From: Antedon bifida
Lineage: Eukaryota > Echinodermata > Crinoidea > Comatulida > Antedonidae
NCBI GenBank assembly: GCA_963402885.1
Contig: OY727093.1
Span: 16,420,536 to 16,484,535, forward strand
Direction: 5' to 3'
DNA length: 64,000 nucleotides
Within the stretch, counting starts at the first letter, position 1. Every line of letters begins with the position of its first letter. The notes below the pieces were generated by a model. It searched no databases and was not told the origin of the DNA. It saw only the letters and a program-made list of their open reading frames with translations. This document shows, piece after piece, positions 25,759 through 36,054 of the stretch. The translations under genes were made by a program, and so were the position numbers.

Positions 25759-26649
25759 TTATTCGTTTTTCTCTAAACAGTCTTTTACAAACGTTGAAAA
25801 ACTACCGATTATACTCCGTTTAATCTTATGTTCAACAGAACCACGAAATGCAGACGCTGAATGCATTCGTTTGTACTCGCCTCCGCCGGGAAAACATCTA
25901 GGTGGAATGCCAAACATTTTACATAGCCCATGGCCCCATTTCATACGTCTGCCGCTGTCCAAAGACAGAAAGCGTACACTTCCTCGGTTCGTGTGCAACG
26001 TTTGCGAGAACCGTTTACCGATCGCAAACGGTGCAATTATTGCATAATATAAACTACCGTCATCGGCAAATAACTGTACAGTGCCCGGTACAATTTTCTT
26101 GTCCGGCGTGTACAGACAAACGCACGCCATAAGCACCCAAACGCTGTCTTCAGTCCAGGTAATCAATGGAACCGGCAGATCAGACGGTGAGGCGTCCAGA
26201 AAATCGGCGACACGAGCGTTGTTTCTCGGCTGATACGGTACGGTCATGTAAACGTTCTCTCGACCGACTTGTTTCAGTCTTTGAATAACTTCACTCTCGT
26301 TCAATCCGGCCATCAGCGTGTTTTCTACGTGTGAAACAAGCAGACCGCTACCCTCTCTCGGAGAACACACTTTAAAGTACATTTCGTCCTCTTCATAATC
26401 CGATTGTTGTATACTGCAACGACGACATGCAATCAGCGTGGGTACGTCATTTGCTCGCCTGTTTTGGTTTGCAGACATAAAAAGTGCCATCAATTCCAAC
26501 GATTCTAACACGGATCTTTTTCCTTCGTCGTATAACTTTTTTAGAGGCTCCACGTTGCCTATTACGTCTACTATCGGTTCCTGTAGTCCCACCATTCTGG
26601 GAAGGTTCCTCATCAGCTGTCGATACATTACCTCCTCCATGCCGTCCAT
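25759..26649 (-). CDS. Hypothetical protein, 296 aa
   Basis: Soluble-looking, with C-R-R-C near residue 74 and a Gly/Pro-rich segment near 250. Core region about 120-250 has alternating hydrophobic strands. No recognised motif. It lies back to back with the plus-strand capsid-like block that starts at 26,735, with 85 bp between the starts, which must hold both promoters. Confidence 0.6.
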   Translation of the reverse strand: MDGMEEVMYRQLMRNLPRMVGLQEPIVDVIGNVEPLKKLYDEGKRSVLESLELMALFMSANQNRRANDVPTLIACRRCSIQQSDYEEDEMYFKVCSPREGSGLLVSHVENTLMAGLNESEVIQRLKQVGRENVYMTVPYQPRNNARVADFLDASPSDLPVPLITWTEDSVWVLMACVCLYTPDKKIVPGTVQLFADDGSLYYAIIAPFAIGKRFSQTLHTNRGSVRFLSLDSGRRMKWGHGLCKMFGIPPRCFPGGGEYKRMHSASAFRGSVEHKIKRSIIGSFSTFVKDCLEKNE

Positions 26650-26734
26650 TACCCGCTGATCGTTGTGGTGTCAACAGTTTGACGTGCCTAACAAAGTAAG
26701 AAAACATCATTATTAGTGTTTATATTTGAATCAA

Positions 26735-27649
26735 ATGATGTTTATGATGATGACCACGATGGAAAGTATCAAAGAACCGTCTCTCGAAGGACCTAATCGA
26801 GCATTCTATGTCGATCAAGCGTATCTGAGTGCCAACTTTGAAAGGGGCTCGAACGACGTACGTGGAAAACTATATCCTCCATCGGACAATACATTGATTC
26901 AATCCGGACAGGTGTTACTGGGAATATACAGTTTGACATATAATCAAACTGGATTCGTTCCGGGTCCGAACGGCATGGAAACGCCACATCACAAAGACGT
27001 AGACGATGCGGAAAGACAGCGTCTGATTAAGGAGAGTGACATGAAGAAATACATGGTACTGGGAGTCGCCGGTACAGAGCTTACAGACTGGCCGTCCAAT
27101 AAACTCTTTTCCGTTATCACTCAATCTACCGGCTGCAAATATATCAACACCGGCTCTCGCACAATACTCGACGGACAAATAGTTTGCGTTCGATATCCAA
27201 CGCAGAGTGAATGCGACGAGCACATGGCCAGATATAGAACATTAAAATGGGTCACGTACGGTCTAAATCCGTCATCGGATTCGTCGCGAATTGACAGTAT
27301 GCTCAGATACATGGCACTGAACAAAGGTACAGCAGAGGCAGCAAACAACGCACAGTTTGAGATGGCCAGAATGTCTGTTATTGCAATCTGTAAACATGTT
27401 AACAAGTTTAAAAAAAATAGACTGATTCCCGATGATGCACATTGGCCGGAAAACGGTTACTTGGGCGAAGACGTCGCCGAAGTTTTCACCAACGATCAAT
27501 CGAAAGATGATCTTGCCGATATGATGGGTCATATGTTACGTGTTGGAGACATTGCAACGAGCAAGTTTGGCATGGCCGTGCTAGGATTCGCGTGCGGAGA
27601 CACGAAACCTTGGCAATCTGGCCGAATCATATTGCAAACAAACGTTTAA
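26735..27649 (+). CDS. Candidate capsid-associated protein, 304 aa
   Basis: The first ATG is at 26,735, in a Met-rich lead; other ATGs follow within 30 bases. The product is globular with no membrane span. It sits directly before the candidate major capsid gene, and its length is similar to that of herpesvirus triplex subunit 2. Those two facts are the only reasons for the suggestion; I see no diagnostic motif. Confidence 0.5.
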   Translation: MMFMMMTTMESIKEPSLEGPNRAFYVDQAYLSANFERGSNDVRGKLYPPSDNTLIQSGQVLLGIYSLTYNQTGFVPGPNGMETPHHKDVDDAERQRLIKESDMKKYMVLGVAGTELTDWPSNKLFSVITQSTGCKYINTGSRTILDGQIVCVRYPTQSECDEHMARYRTLKWVTYGLNPSSDSSRIDSMLRYMALNKGTAEAANNAQFEMARMSVIAICKHVNKFKKNRLIPDDAHWPENGYLGEDVAEVFTNDQSKDDLADMMGHMLRVGDIATSKFGMAVLGFACGDTKPWQSGRIILQTNV

Positions 27650-27702
27650 ATACCATTAACATCTTTGTGTCATCTGTGTGTGTGTGTGTGTTTACGAAGA
27701 CG

Positions 27703-28379
27703 ATGATGGACACAAAGTACACGATCGCACCGTTTCTCGGTCGTGCTTGCGTAGATCTCAGAGATGTGGTCAACAATGACAATATGTACCCGATTGATGA
27801 GATGCGAGCCATCAGCGGTCATCCTGACTATGTCGGATACTCGGACAGAGGAGCGGCCGTGACCGATCGAGATGTATGTTTGATGAAGGATTTACGATTA
27901 AAAACGAGAATTTTGATGAATTCCATGTGCACCGAAGATCCAAACGATCATTCGCTGTGGCTGTGTCCGCGAGTCATATACCGGGGATTGTCCACGTTCA
28001 GTATAACGACAAAAGTGGCAGAGGCCGTGGTGTTGGATCGATGCACCGCAGCATCGGACGTGTCGGCGCTGCGTACCAGAACCAGCTGTAGACAATACAG
28101 CGGCAACATGAGAGGAGGTGCAATAGTCATTTCGGCCGAAGCGATACAGCGCAGCACCGACGAAGCCTTACACAAGTTGTTTATGCTAAAAGAACGACAG
28201 CTGAGCGCTTCCATGGAGGTAACACAAAAACATGACATGTTCAGTAGCATGATGATGGCGCCAACCATAACGTTTGCGGAACACATTCAATTCACCAGGG
28301 AAAAAAAGTAGTGAGCCCTCTATCGGCAGCGAATCGTTTTTGCACACGAGACAGCGTGAATAATTACCCGGAAGCAACT
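27703..28379 (+). pseudogene. Candidate major capsid protein, N-terminal part
   Basis: From the ATG at 27,703, directly after a GT tract, 202 codons run to a TAG at 28,309. The stop directly follows a heptamer A-AAA-AAG (28,302-28,308). In the minus-one frame the sequence stays protein-like for about 23 more codons (V-V-S-P-L-S-A-A-N-R-F) until AT-rich host-type DNA begins near 28,380. So the gene probably continued, and has been hit by a frame change and an insertion. Alternatively it is a complete 202-aa gene with its own poly(A) signal (AATAAA at about 28,391). The capsid identity is inferred from the much longer piece at 30,396-32,942. Confidence 0.45.
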
Positions 28380-30395
28380 TTGTTTTTAAAAATAAATATT
28401 AAGTTTTTGCAAATTGGCCAATTGGAACTTTTGGTTTTATTTACTAATGAATAATTCATGAAAACCTTTGACACAGCATCTACGAACCACGTGATATTGT
28501 TTTTTTATCGACAAAGCCATTATATCTGTGTCAAACAAGGGTGAATGACACCGATGTTTTTTAAACAATTTTAGGGTATTCGAATGTTAAAATTTCGTCT
28601 AATTTGTTGAGGCTGTAATAAAACAACCTAACTTTTTGAGAAGGTGGGTTTTATATTTTCTGGATATTTAATTTTTCAATAGTAGTTAATAAAAAAATCT
28701 CGTTGGTGTTATTTTTTATTTTTTTTTAATGGCTGCTTAAACATGTGCCTTTTTGGTTATTTTACTGCTGAAAATGGAACACATGGTTGTAGCTAAAATC
28801 ATTTTTTTACACCATAAGATTAAAAATGTTGCTTTTTAAAATAATAAGAACATTATATAATATATAGGAAAGCTGTTTTTAATCATAAAACTTTACAAAG
28901 CCTCTTTTATTTTATTCAAAAATCAATATAGTCTAGGCCTAGTTTACAGTTAGGAGAGCTAGGCTTTAGCCTGTTATTATAGTGGAGTAGTGCGTGTATT
29001 GTTGGCGCGTGTTCATTGTCGGGCGCGCGTATTTATAGGCCTAGGCCTAAGGAAATAAAAATAAATGATTACAAATAAAACTAAATATTGATTATTATTA
29101 ATTTAATGTTGTTTTTTTTACAGATCACAGAGGGATGTTCTTAAGCTGTTTGCATACTTCAATACAATAGAAATAGCATTAATCAACAACAATTCCTCAT
29201 TAATTTACCGGCATATGTGAAACAACACATACAGTAATTATGGATATCTACAGATTTTTATTGCCAAAGGACATTTAATTTTTAAAATCTTGTTATTTTC
29301 CTAATTTACTTATTTAAAGGTTCAAGCGGAGGTTGGTTGTTGTGCGGTAATTGTTATAAAGTTTAAATGTGATTTCCAAATCGGCAATAAATAATCATTA
29401 TAAATATAAATAGAAAAAGGCCTAGTACAAAAGATGTTAATTTAATATACAAAACTTGTTGTGTAATTTGTGATAATATTAAAAGTTTTATGTTAAATGG
29501 TGTGTATTTCATTTATTGCTCCATTATTATAATAAAAAGAAGGGAATCGTGAAATTTCATTAATTATTTAGCCCCAAGAATGTATTGATTTTATAGTATT
29601 TTACCAATTTAAACAGTCCAGGCCTAGCTTGCAGACAGTCCCCCCACCCACTTCACCCAATGCTTAATAATTTTAAGAAAAATGAAAGTTCAACACTTTA
29701 TTTCAAAATTTATAAGCCCTTTGTCCTCATATTTTAAGATTATGAATCAGCCACTTAACAAAAATAACAATCGAGGGGCCAATGATGAAGCGCATCTTCC
29801 CTCATTCTCTTCGCCTAAGAAAACGATTATTCCAGCCCTGCCGCGTCTCCCTAGGCCTACGCGCACCGTGCTTTCGCTTAAAACAGACCTATATTCAACT
29901 CCTTATAGAATTTGTTTGAAAAATAACACCAAGCTTATTTTTGGAAATCTTAGAAAATACATATAAGACTATATTATACCGTTTTCAGAATTTCATTTAA
30001 AAGTTCCAAATTAATGTTAACTATTTTAACAAACTAGTTAGTTTTCACTTTCTTGTTTTCGTCGTATGACTCGCTTTGTTTACGCTTACACTTGGCTTAG
30101 ATGTTTATCTTAGAATTCGAATAAATGAATCCATAATCAACAAAAATTGGCACTGTTGTGGTTTTTGTTTAATATAAATGTTCCTAATACACAGAAATCA
30201 ATTAAACAGCAATATAATTTAATATAAACGAGTTAAAAAGGAAATTTAGACAGCCTATAAAATACGGAAGTCAGAACTCGCGTCGCTCGAAATGTTCGGT
30301 AACTTTCTATTTATAGCCTATCGAAAAAGGCTCTGGCTAACTTTTAAATTAAAACGGCTCTCGGAACACTTAATTTCCCATTATCACTATTTGAC
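28380..30395. mobile_element. AT-rich host-type insertion of about 2 kb in the capsid-like gene
   Basis: Base composition drops sharply to AT-rich at about 28,380 and returns to viral style at about 30,396. The stretch has host-type GGCCTAGGCCTA words (28,935 and 29,037) that also abound after 57 kb. It has no transposase or reverse transcriptase frame; the longest frame (29,682-29,966, 94 codons) looks random. I see no terminal inverted repeats or target duplication. It may be a non-autonomous transposon or a host segment brought in by recombination. Confidence 0.6.
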
Positions 30396-32942
30396 GTGGA
30401 TGTGGGAAATGTGTAACGTTCAGAACGATCGAATGAGCAAATCGGACATGTTTTACAAGCGTTTTCGACAGGACAAGGACGAATTCATGTCTTTCAATCT
30501 TCGACGAACCGGTCCACTGGCCACCTTCACCGATCTGGACAAGTCTTTGAGATTCGGAAACACGTCTACCATGTGCACACCACCCGACACCATCATCGTA
30601 CATCCGGCGCTGATGAGTGAACTGCCTTTGAAAAATGCCACTCATCGCCCTACACGACAAGTCTTCTATCGTTGCACGAAAGATCAAAAAGAACTCGACG
30701 AATCGGACATCAAAGTGTTGACGGGTGCCGAATGTCAGGCACCAACTCCGAGCAAAACGATGCTCGTCAACGGTTCCGAACGATATGTGATGTCAATGCC
30801 AAATGCTTCGATCGATGACGACGGCTGTCGAAGTAACCTCTCCGAAACGACGGCAAGTTTCAAGAGTTACGTCCTCTCGGGACTGATCCCGTTAACCCGC
30901 GGTCGATCAAGACCCCCGGACTTTGAACGCATCACGAACGTTCCGTGGAACGAGATTCGAGTCACCGATCTAGACAAGGGCATAGACGGTACCATTCGAC
31001 TGTGTGAGGTAATGGAACGAAGTGATCGTGTCTGCTTCGACCCAGTCGGAAGGTTTTCTACAATCCGATCGAGAAAAAGTTTATGCCGGCCATCACGTAC
31101 GGACACAGTGAGCTTCCCGAATCACCGGTTGAAGGTGGTGACGTGACAGCCGGCATGACGTTGATGGCAAAGTTTTTCTCGTCCGAAGATAAATTTGATA
31201 AACTCTACGAATGTGGCTTTCAGTATCTGCGCAACTGTTTGGCGTTGAAATGGGACGCGGAAACGTGCATATCGTTGAGGAAAATGGACGAAGATCCGCT
31301 AACAATCGATGACACGCTAAAACACGACGTTAAGAAAAACGATGGATTGACGCATTTCGTTAGACATCGATATCTCACGCGCATTCATGATATTCTCCAA
31401 ACTCACGCCAAAGAAGATAAACGCATATTGGAGACGTGCATTGCCATCGAAAGTGCGCTTTCCATCACCGACCGACTGCATGAGATGATTATGTCGTTGA
31501 CAAAGAAATGTCCAAACTACACGCATTCTTGGTTTTTCTCCAAAGCCGCGCGAGTTTCATGCCGAAGAAATGCTGATGATGATGATGATGATGGTGATGA
31601 CGATGATGATAGGATTCATTTAAGTCGCGTAAAAGAGATTCTCTTTGATCGTGTCGTACTCAGATTATTGTCGCCACGAATCTACGCCGTCACCGAAACG
31701 AATTGGAAACCGAAAGTGCACGAAGAGAACGTGACGTTTTGTCACTTTTTATCCGATCACACCAACGTCAACTGTAGACTGATTGGCAATGATGGAACAA
31801 CGAGCACTTTTTTCACCACCACCACTCCAAACTGTGTGAATGAAGCGAAAGATGTCACGACACATTTTCCGTATTTTTCGACCGATTGCCCGAGAACGGC
31901 ACGCGAGTTGTTTGTGAACAGAAACTATTCGCATCGAGTCGAAACGGTGGTTTCAATGCCGCTGACAAACGGCGTAAAAGCAAGCACGTTGCTGTTTCTG
32001 TCAATGTTGCAGAATCCCACCACCACCAAGATGTTGACAGAGGCAAATGTGTTTCCGAACACATCCTTTCTACTCTTTCGAATGCCCATACAGAAAACGT
32101 GCAGCGCCATCATGTGCCGTTCGGGACCTAATTATCGATACATGTTTTTGGGTAACGGAAAAATTGGCACGATCGAAACGAACGCCTGTTCCTACAAGAC
32201 GACGTCACGCATCGAAATGACGTACGTGGACACTAGTCCAATCGACAATACACGCGTTCAAAACAATCTAGCGGGAATAGGCTACATGCGCGGCATGGGA
32301 AGTTCGATAATGAATTTTAAACAGACACACACAAGACAAGGACACGGAGATTTTGTAGCCGTTCCCATTCCGTCCTCGTTCAACCCAGAGTCTACTGACA
32401 TAATGCAGTTGAACGGTCGAGCGTCTGTCGGCGACGGTAATTCCAACCAGTCTCTGGATCTACTCGACGAAATCACAAACAAGTTCACCACCAATCCATA
32501 CGCCACGGTCGGAGCGTCAGAGGCGCACATTACACTCGGTCTTCATCATCCGTTGTGGATGAACGACACCAGCAGAACGACAGGTGTTCACACCACGTTT
32601 CTATCCACCAGAAATCCACCGACACAGTACAAGGCCGACGTGGACGTGTTCATGAAACCCATCAGCCATCACGGTTTACAGGAAGACAGTAACGTTGCCA
32701 TGCAAGGTCGACAGTATTACGACAGTTCACAATTTGAGCCGTGCGCCTTCAAGTCTGTCAACAAGGGATTTTACGGAGAACATGAACACAGTTCGTCTTC
32801 GTTTCGTAATCTATTGGACGTTTCCACGGCTAGATTTGATGAAGGCATGGTGCTCGTCGATCCGACAACCTGTCTGCCCACAGGTCGTGGAACGGACGAT
32901 CAACTCATCAAAACGGGTCTTAGAAAGCGATATAGACCTTAG
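30396..32942 (+). pseudogene. Candidate major capsid protein, central and C-terminal part, frameshifted
   Basis: Two overlapping frames. The first is open from the host insertion to 31,146 and looks viral from about 30,396 to 31,050. The second is annotated from an ATG at 31,083 but is protein-like back to about 31,053 (V-F-Y-N-P-I-E-K-K-F before the ATG). So one base seems lost near 31,045-31,055 and the pair is one gene of at least 840 codons. It is the largest viral product here, lies between a possible triplex gene and a nuclease gene, and contains no enzyme motif, only a poly-Asp insert (about residues 162-174 of the second frame) and long mixed segments. With a scaffold-protease in the same genome, a capsid protein of about 1,100 residues is expected, and this is the best candidate. 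Not confirmed by motif. Confidence 0.5.
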
Positions 32943-33607
32943 GAAATGAAATTATACCTTTTGTATCCTGCGATCCATTGAAATTCTTTCTCGTCGAAAT
33001 CCTCGTAGCATTCACTGTGCATCTGACCGCCTTTGCATCGAATCAAGACGACTGCCGATGGACGTGTGGATAAAGCGTACGTGTTGGCCATAAACAAAGC
33101 GCCCAATTGTGCCTGAATCTTTGCTCTATCCAAAAGACATGGTTTGAAGCCGACACTACGTTTTCGAGGAGCAAGATCACGTTCTTTTATCAGCTGGGAA
33201 ACGGTCATGGACGTGTTTTTAAACTCGACCACCACCGCACCTCCACTCGTACGATTCTGCATCACAAGATCTATGATTGCCACAGACGCATCACCATCGT
33301 TATCTACGGTGGCGTTGGTGACAGCACACTGCGCCTTCCTAAACTCCAAGTCTAACTTTTGCAACTCTTTATTCACCTCCTCGTTGGCCATGCAACACAC
33401 TTGAGCGTCCATCTGACGACCGACTTTCATGGCATTCTCACTGGAAAGCGAAGCTGAACCAACGTGACGCGCTCGCTTTATTTTCCATCGTTTGTCAACG
33501 TACAGTCTGTTGCAAATCTGTTTTGTTACCGAAATCAGTTTCTTACCGTCAACAGTATACGAGCGACCAGCGCCTCTGCTTATCCTTACACGCCGATTAC
33601 TTAACAT
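32939..33607 (-). CDS. PD-(D/E)XK nuclease, alkaline-nuclease-like, 222 aa
   Basis: The core motif is visible: I-I-D-L (D113), then V-V-V-E-F-K (E128, K130), the D...E-x-K metal site of the restriction-endonuclease fold. A helix follows with K-I-Q-A-Q-L-G-A (Q165/Q167), as in lambda-exonuclease-type enzymes and herpesvirus alkaline nuclease. The role would be processing of replicating DNA ends or recombination with a single-strand annealing partner. It is short beside herpesvirus alkaline nucleases (about 500-600 aa), so it is a minimal form. Its stop overlaps that of the capsid-like gene by four bases. Confidence 0.7.
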   Translation of the reverse strand: MLSNRRVRISRGAGRSYTVDGKKLISVTKQICNRLYVDKRWKIKRARHVGSASLSSENAMKVGRQMDAQVCCMANEEVNKELQKLDLEFRKAQCAVTNATVDNDGDASVAIIDLVMQNRTSGGAVVVEFKNTSMTVSQLIKERDLAPRKRSVGFKPCLLDRAKIQAQLGALFMANTYALSTRPSAVVLIRCKGGQMHSECYEDFDEKEFQWIAGYKRYNFIS

Positions 33608-33757
33608 GCTTTATGCTTTTATTTTTTCATGCGTTGTACATTTATAATAAAAAATAAAATAAATAGAATTTGTGTGTGCGTGTGTTTGTTGGAAACCATT
33701 AGTGTTTTGTTTTTGTTTTTTATTCCATGAAATTATAGAGAAGAAATAGATCAAACG

Positions 33758-34492
33758 ATGGGGTTCGGAGACGAAATTAGCCTTCGTTCGTTTGGAAATA
33801 CATTGGCCGAGATTCCAAGCGTTTTGACCGATGCCATGCATGAGGTATACTCTCTGAAAGGTATACGAGCATGGCACGATCATTTTGTCTTGCATCTTCA
33901 GAAAATGTTTTACATGTTGGGCGTGTTGATTTCTGCCATATTTCTTGTGAACGAAAGTGAACGAGTTGAACGACATCCAGGTCAGATTGACTTTGTGTTT
34001 GTCAGTCGTCCACTTTTGTACGCCGTTGGAGCAGATGTGTTTACGATCATCGTAAACTTTCTTTATCTCATGACTCGTTTCACGTTGGAGAAACATTTGA
34101 TCAGATACAAACAACCGGCCGTATGGGAACGCATGGTGCTGCACACCTTACCAGTTATCGCTGCCGTATTGCTTGGTCTTTTGGCGTACAGTATACCGTA
34201 CTGTTACTTGACAACGCAATACATGAACGAACCTTTTTGCAGCTCTTCATTCACGCCAACCACCGACCGCGTTCTACTCATACTCACCGTCGTAGCGTCT
34301 GTATGCCATATGATATACGGCGTTTATCATCATTGGCGCTCCACCAGTACCGTGCATTCAAAAAATTCTACAGCGATGGATGATGAAAACGATTACGAAT
34401 ACTCGAGTCTTCTTAACGTGTCGGACGAGAGACGTTCTACCGGAAGAGGAGGAGGTGGAGGAAGAACGCACAGAAACATGACTCGACGATAG
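33758..34492 (+). CDS. Four-span membrane protein, 244 aa
   Basis: Four hydrophobic spans at about residues 48-64, 85-106, 127-151 and 171-190, with short loops and a polar C-terminal tail (about 193-244) holding a Y-E-Y-S-S-L-L type sorting-like signal and a Gly/Arg-rich end. No signal peptide. Such multispan proteins in herpesviruses act in envelopment and glycoprotein traffic. Here the gene follows the capsid-like and nuclease genes. No sequence family was recognised. A GT tract lies at 33,671-33,686. Confidence 0.65.
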   Translation: MGFGDEISLRSFGNTLAEIPSVLTDAMHEVYSLKGIRAWHDHFVLHLQKMFYMLGVLISAIFLVNESERVERHPGQIDFVFVSRPLLYAVGADVFTIIVNFLYLMTRFTLEKHLIRYKQPAVWERMVLHTLPVIAAVLLGLLAYSIPYCYLTTQYMNEPFCSSSFTPTTDRVLLILTVVASVCHMIYGVYHHWRSTSTVHSKNSTAMDDENDYEYSSLLNVSDERRSTGRGGGGGRTHRNMTRR

Positions 34493-34531
34493 TATTTAAG
34501 TGTATTTGTCAAACAAAAACATTACAAAAAA

Positions 34532-36043
34532 ATGTCAGGTGGACACAAAAGATATCTCACACAGGCGACGGGCTATCCGTTGGCCGTGAAATCGTCACGA
34601 TTACGATACGGTGATGTCGCGCGACCGTCTATCGGTGGATACGGACCGTGTTATCCATCCATCAGCGACAAACATTTGAAAGTGTACCGAGTTGGCAACG
34701 ATCAGAGAGCCGAATTGCCAATTCTAGAAGATAAAGTTAAAGAGGAGACAATGATGCCGATGCGCGAATTTATACGTTCACTCGATCACGTGCTGGAAAA
34801 AGACTGTATCACAATTAGTCAAATGGTGAGTGTGGCGAAAAACCGCCCAATTGGTGCTGGAATCGCAGACACGCTATTCAAACTGGTATCTGAACATCAG
34901 CAGCGATACACCGTGTACACGCTACGATCGACAGCAAAGATGAAAGCGGCCAATCTGAGAGGAAAACTATCGGACGTCGGACACGATCCAAGTTCTTTAG
35001 ACAAATTCAGTTCAGCGGCCGCTTTCGGCCGTGTTGAATCGGTGGCCATCGCGTCCACTCGAATGGCCAAACAATACTGGCGTATGCTCAACGAGTACAT
35101 GGTCAAGAATGGAAAAGCGTTTCCTCTGGCCAGTGCTCGAATGAATCAGATGACGGTGTTGATGTTGGCGCGGTTGTGCTGCACAATGAAATGTCATCTT
35201 TTCAAGAGCGAACCAAAGGCCATTGTTCTCATTTCCGACAACCTCATGTCCACAATAGACTCGGTGCTCGAAGATCAAGGTCACGGTAACATGAAATTCA
35301 GTACATTGACTCGGACGGTGCTAAAACGTTTAGGAATCGGTGGTGGTGGTGGTGGTGGTGGTGGTATCATGAGATATCTGAGAGAATACGACTGGTATCA
35401 GAGATCAGCACGGCTGGTAAGAGTCGGTGCCGAAATTTTCGAGAAAGAAATTTGCGCAGAAGATCAACCGCCCGAGCGTCGAACGGTGATTGCAGCCGGC
35501 GTTGAAGAAGATTCACAACTGCTCGTCATGTTACGTCTGCGTTGTCGCCTCAGAAAGTGCAATCATAGATTCAAAAACGACTACAATCGAACCAAGCACA
35601 TGGAACGTGAACACCTGTACACGACGGCCGACATCAAATTAGCCACCGACATTGACACGTCCGACACGAGTAGACGGTACGAGCTGGTGAACGAACACGC
35701 AGTACTTGCACAGTATCCCTTTCTGGAAGATTTATCAGCCGGTGAGATTCATCCGGATTTCGTGAAACGATCAAAAGAATTCTGTGAGATACACATCGAA
35801 AATCTGTTTCGATTGAACATCATCGAAAACGAATTGAAAATGTGGAATAAAATGAAAGTATTGGACGAGGCGTGCCGTGCTCAGAAACAATGGCGTTTAG
35901 AAACGATGCAAGAGGCCAAACAATTTATCGTTGACGAAGATCGGTACAACTCAATCATGGCCACGTCTACGACCATCAGTCGAAGAAGAATCGACGAGAA
36001 CAGAACGGACACAAACTTTATATTGAACATGAAAAAACAGTAG
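34532..36043 (+). CDS. Large protein with a C2H2-like zinc finger, 503 aa
   Basis: The ATG at 34,532 follows an A-rich leader. The body is helical, with a poly-Gly run (about residues 270-277) from a GGT repeat. At about 340-368 there is a C-x4-C...H-x4-H pattern resembling a C2H2 finger. The C-terminal 100 residues are helical and charged. It may be a DNA-binding or regulatory protein or a capsid-associated one. Only 11 bases separate it from the RING gene downstream, indicating a joint transcript. Confidence 0.6.
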   Translation: MSGGHKRYLTQATGYPLAVKSSRLRYGDVARPSIGGYGPCYPSISDKHLKVYRVGNDQRAELPILEDKVKEETMMPMREFIRSLDHVLEKDCITISQMVSVAKNRPIGAGIADTLFKLVSEHQQRYTVYTLRSTAKMKAANLRGKLSDVGHDPSSLDKFSSAAAFGRVESVAIASTRMAKQYWRMLNEYMVKNGKAFPLASARMNQMTVLMLARLCCTMKCHLFKSEPKAIVLISDNLMSTIDSVLEDQGHGNMKFSTLTRTVLKRLGIGGGGGGGGGIMRYLREYDWYQRSARLVRVGAEIFEKEICAEDQPPERRTVIAAGVEEDSQLLVMLRLRCRLRKCNHRFKNDYNRTKHMEREHLYTTADIKLATDIDTSDTSRRYELVNEHAVLAQYPFLEDLSAGEIHPDFVKRSKEFCEIHIENLFRLNIIENELKMWNKMKVLDEACRAQKQWRLETMQEAKQFIVDEDRYNSIMATSTTISRRRIDENRTDTNFILNMKKQ

Positions 36044-36054
36044 ACGAGAATCCG

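Noticed and set aside
26447..26710. 87-aa minus-strand frame at the start of the 296-aa gene
   Set aside because: It is a shifted frame of the 296-aa gene for most of its length and shows only basic low-complexity sequence.
29682..29966. 94-aa gene inside the 2-kb insertion
   Set aside because: Composition follows the AT-rich background, no motif, no leader or poly(A) context; likely random.
31040..31085. Programmed frameshift at the second capsid-gene break
   Set aside because: No X-XXY-YYZ heptamer in the right phase occurs between 31,040 and 31,060; a one-base loss or sequencing error is simpler.
33611..34144. 177-aa frame on the minus strand
   Set aside because: It lies opposite the four-span membrane gene and translates CA tracts and its antisense; the plus-strand gene has clear membrane spans.
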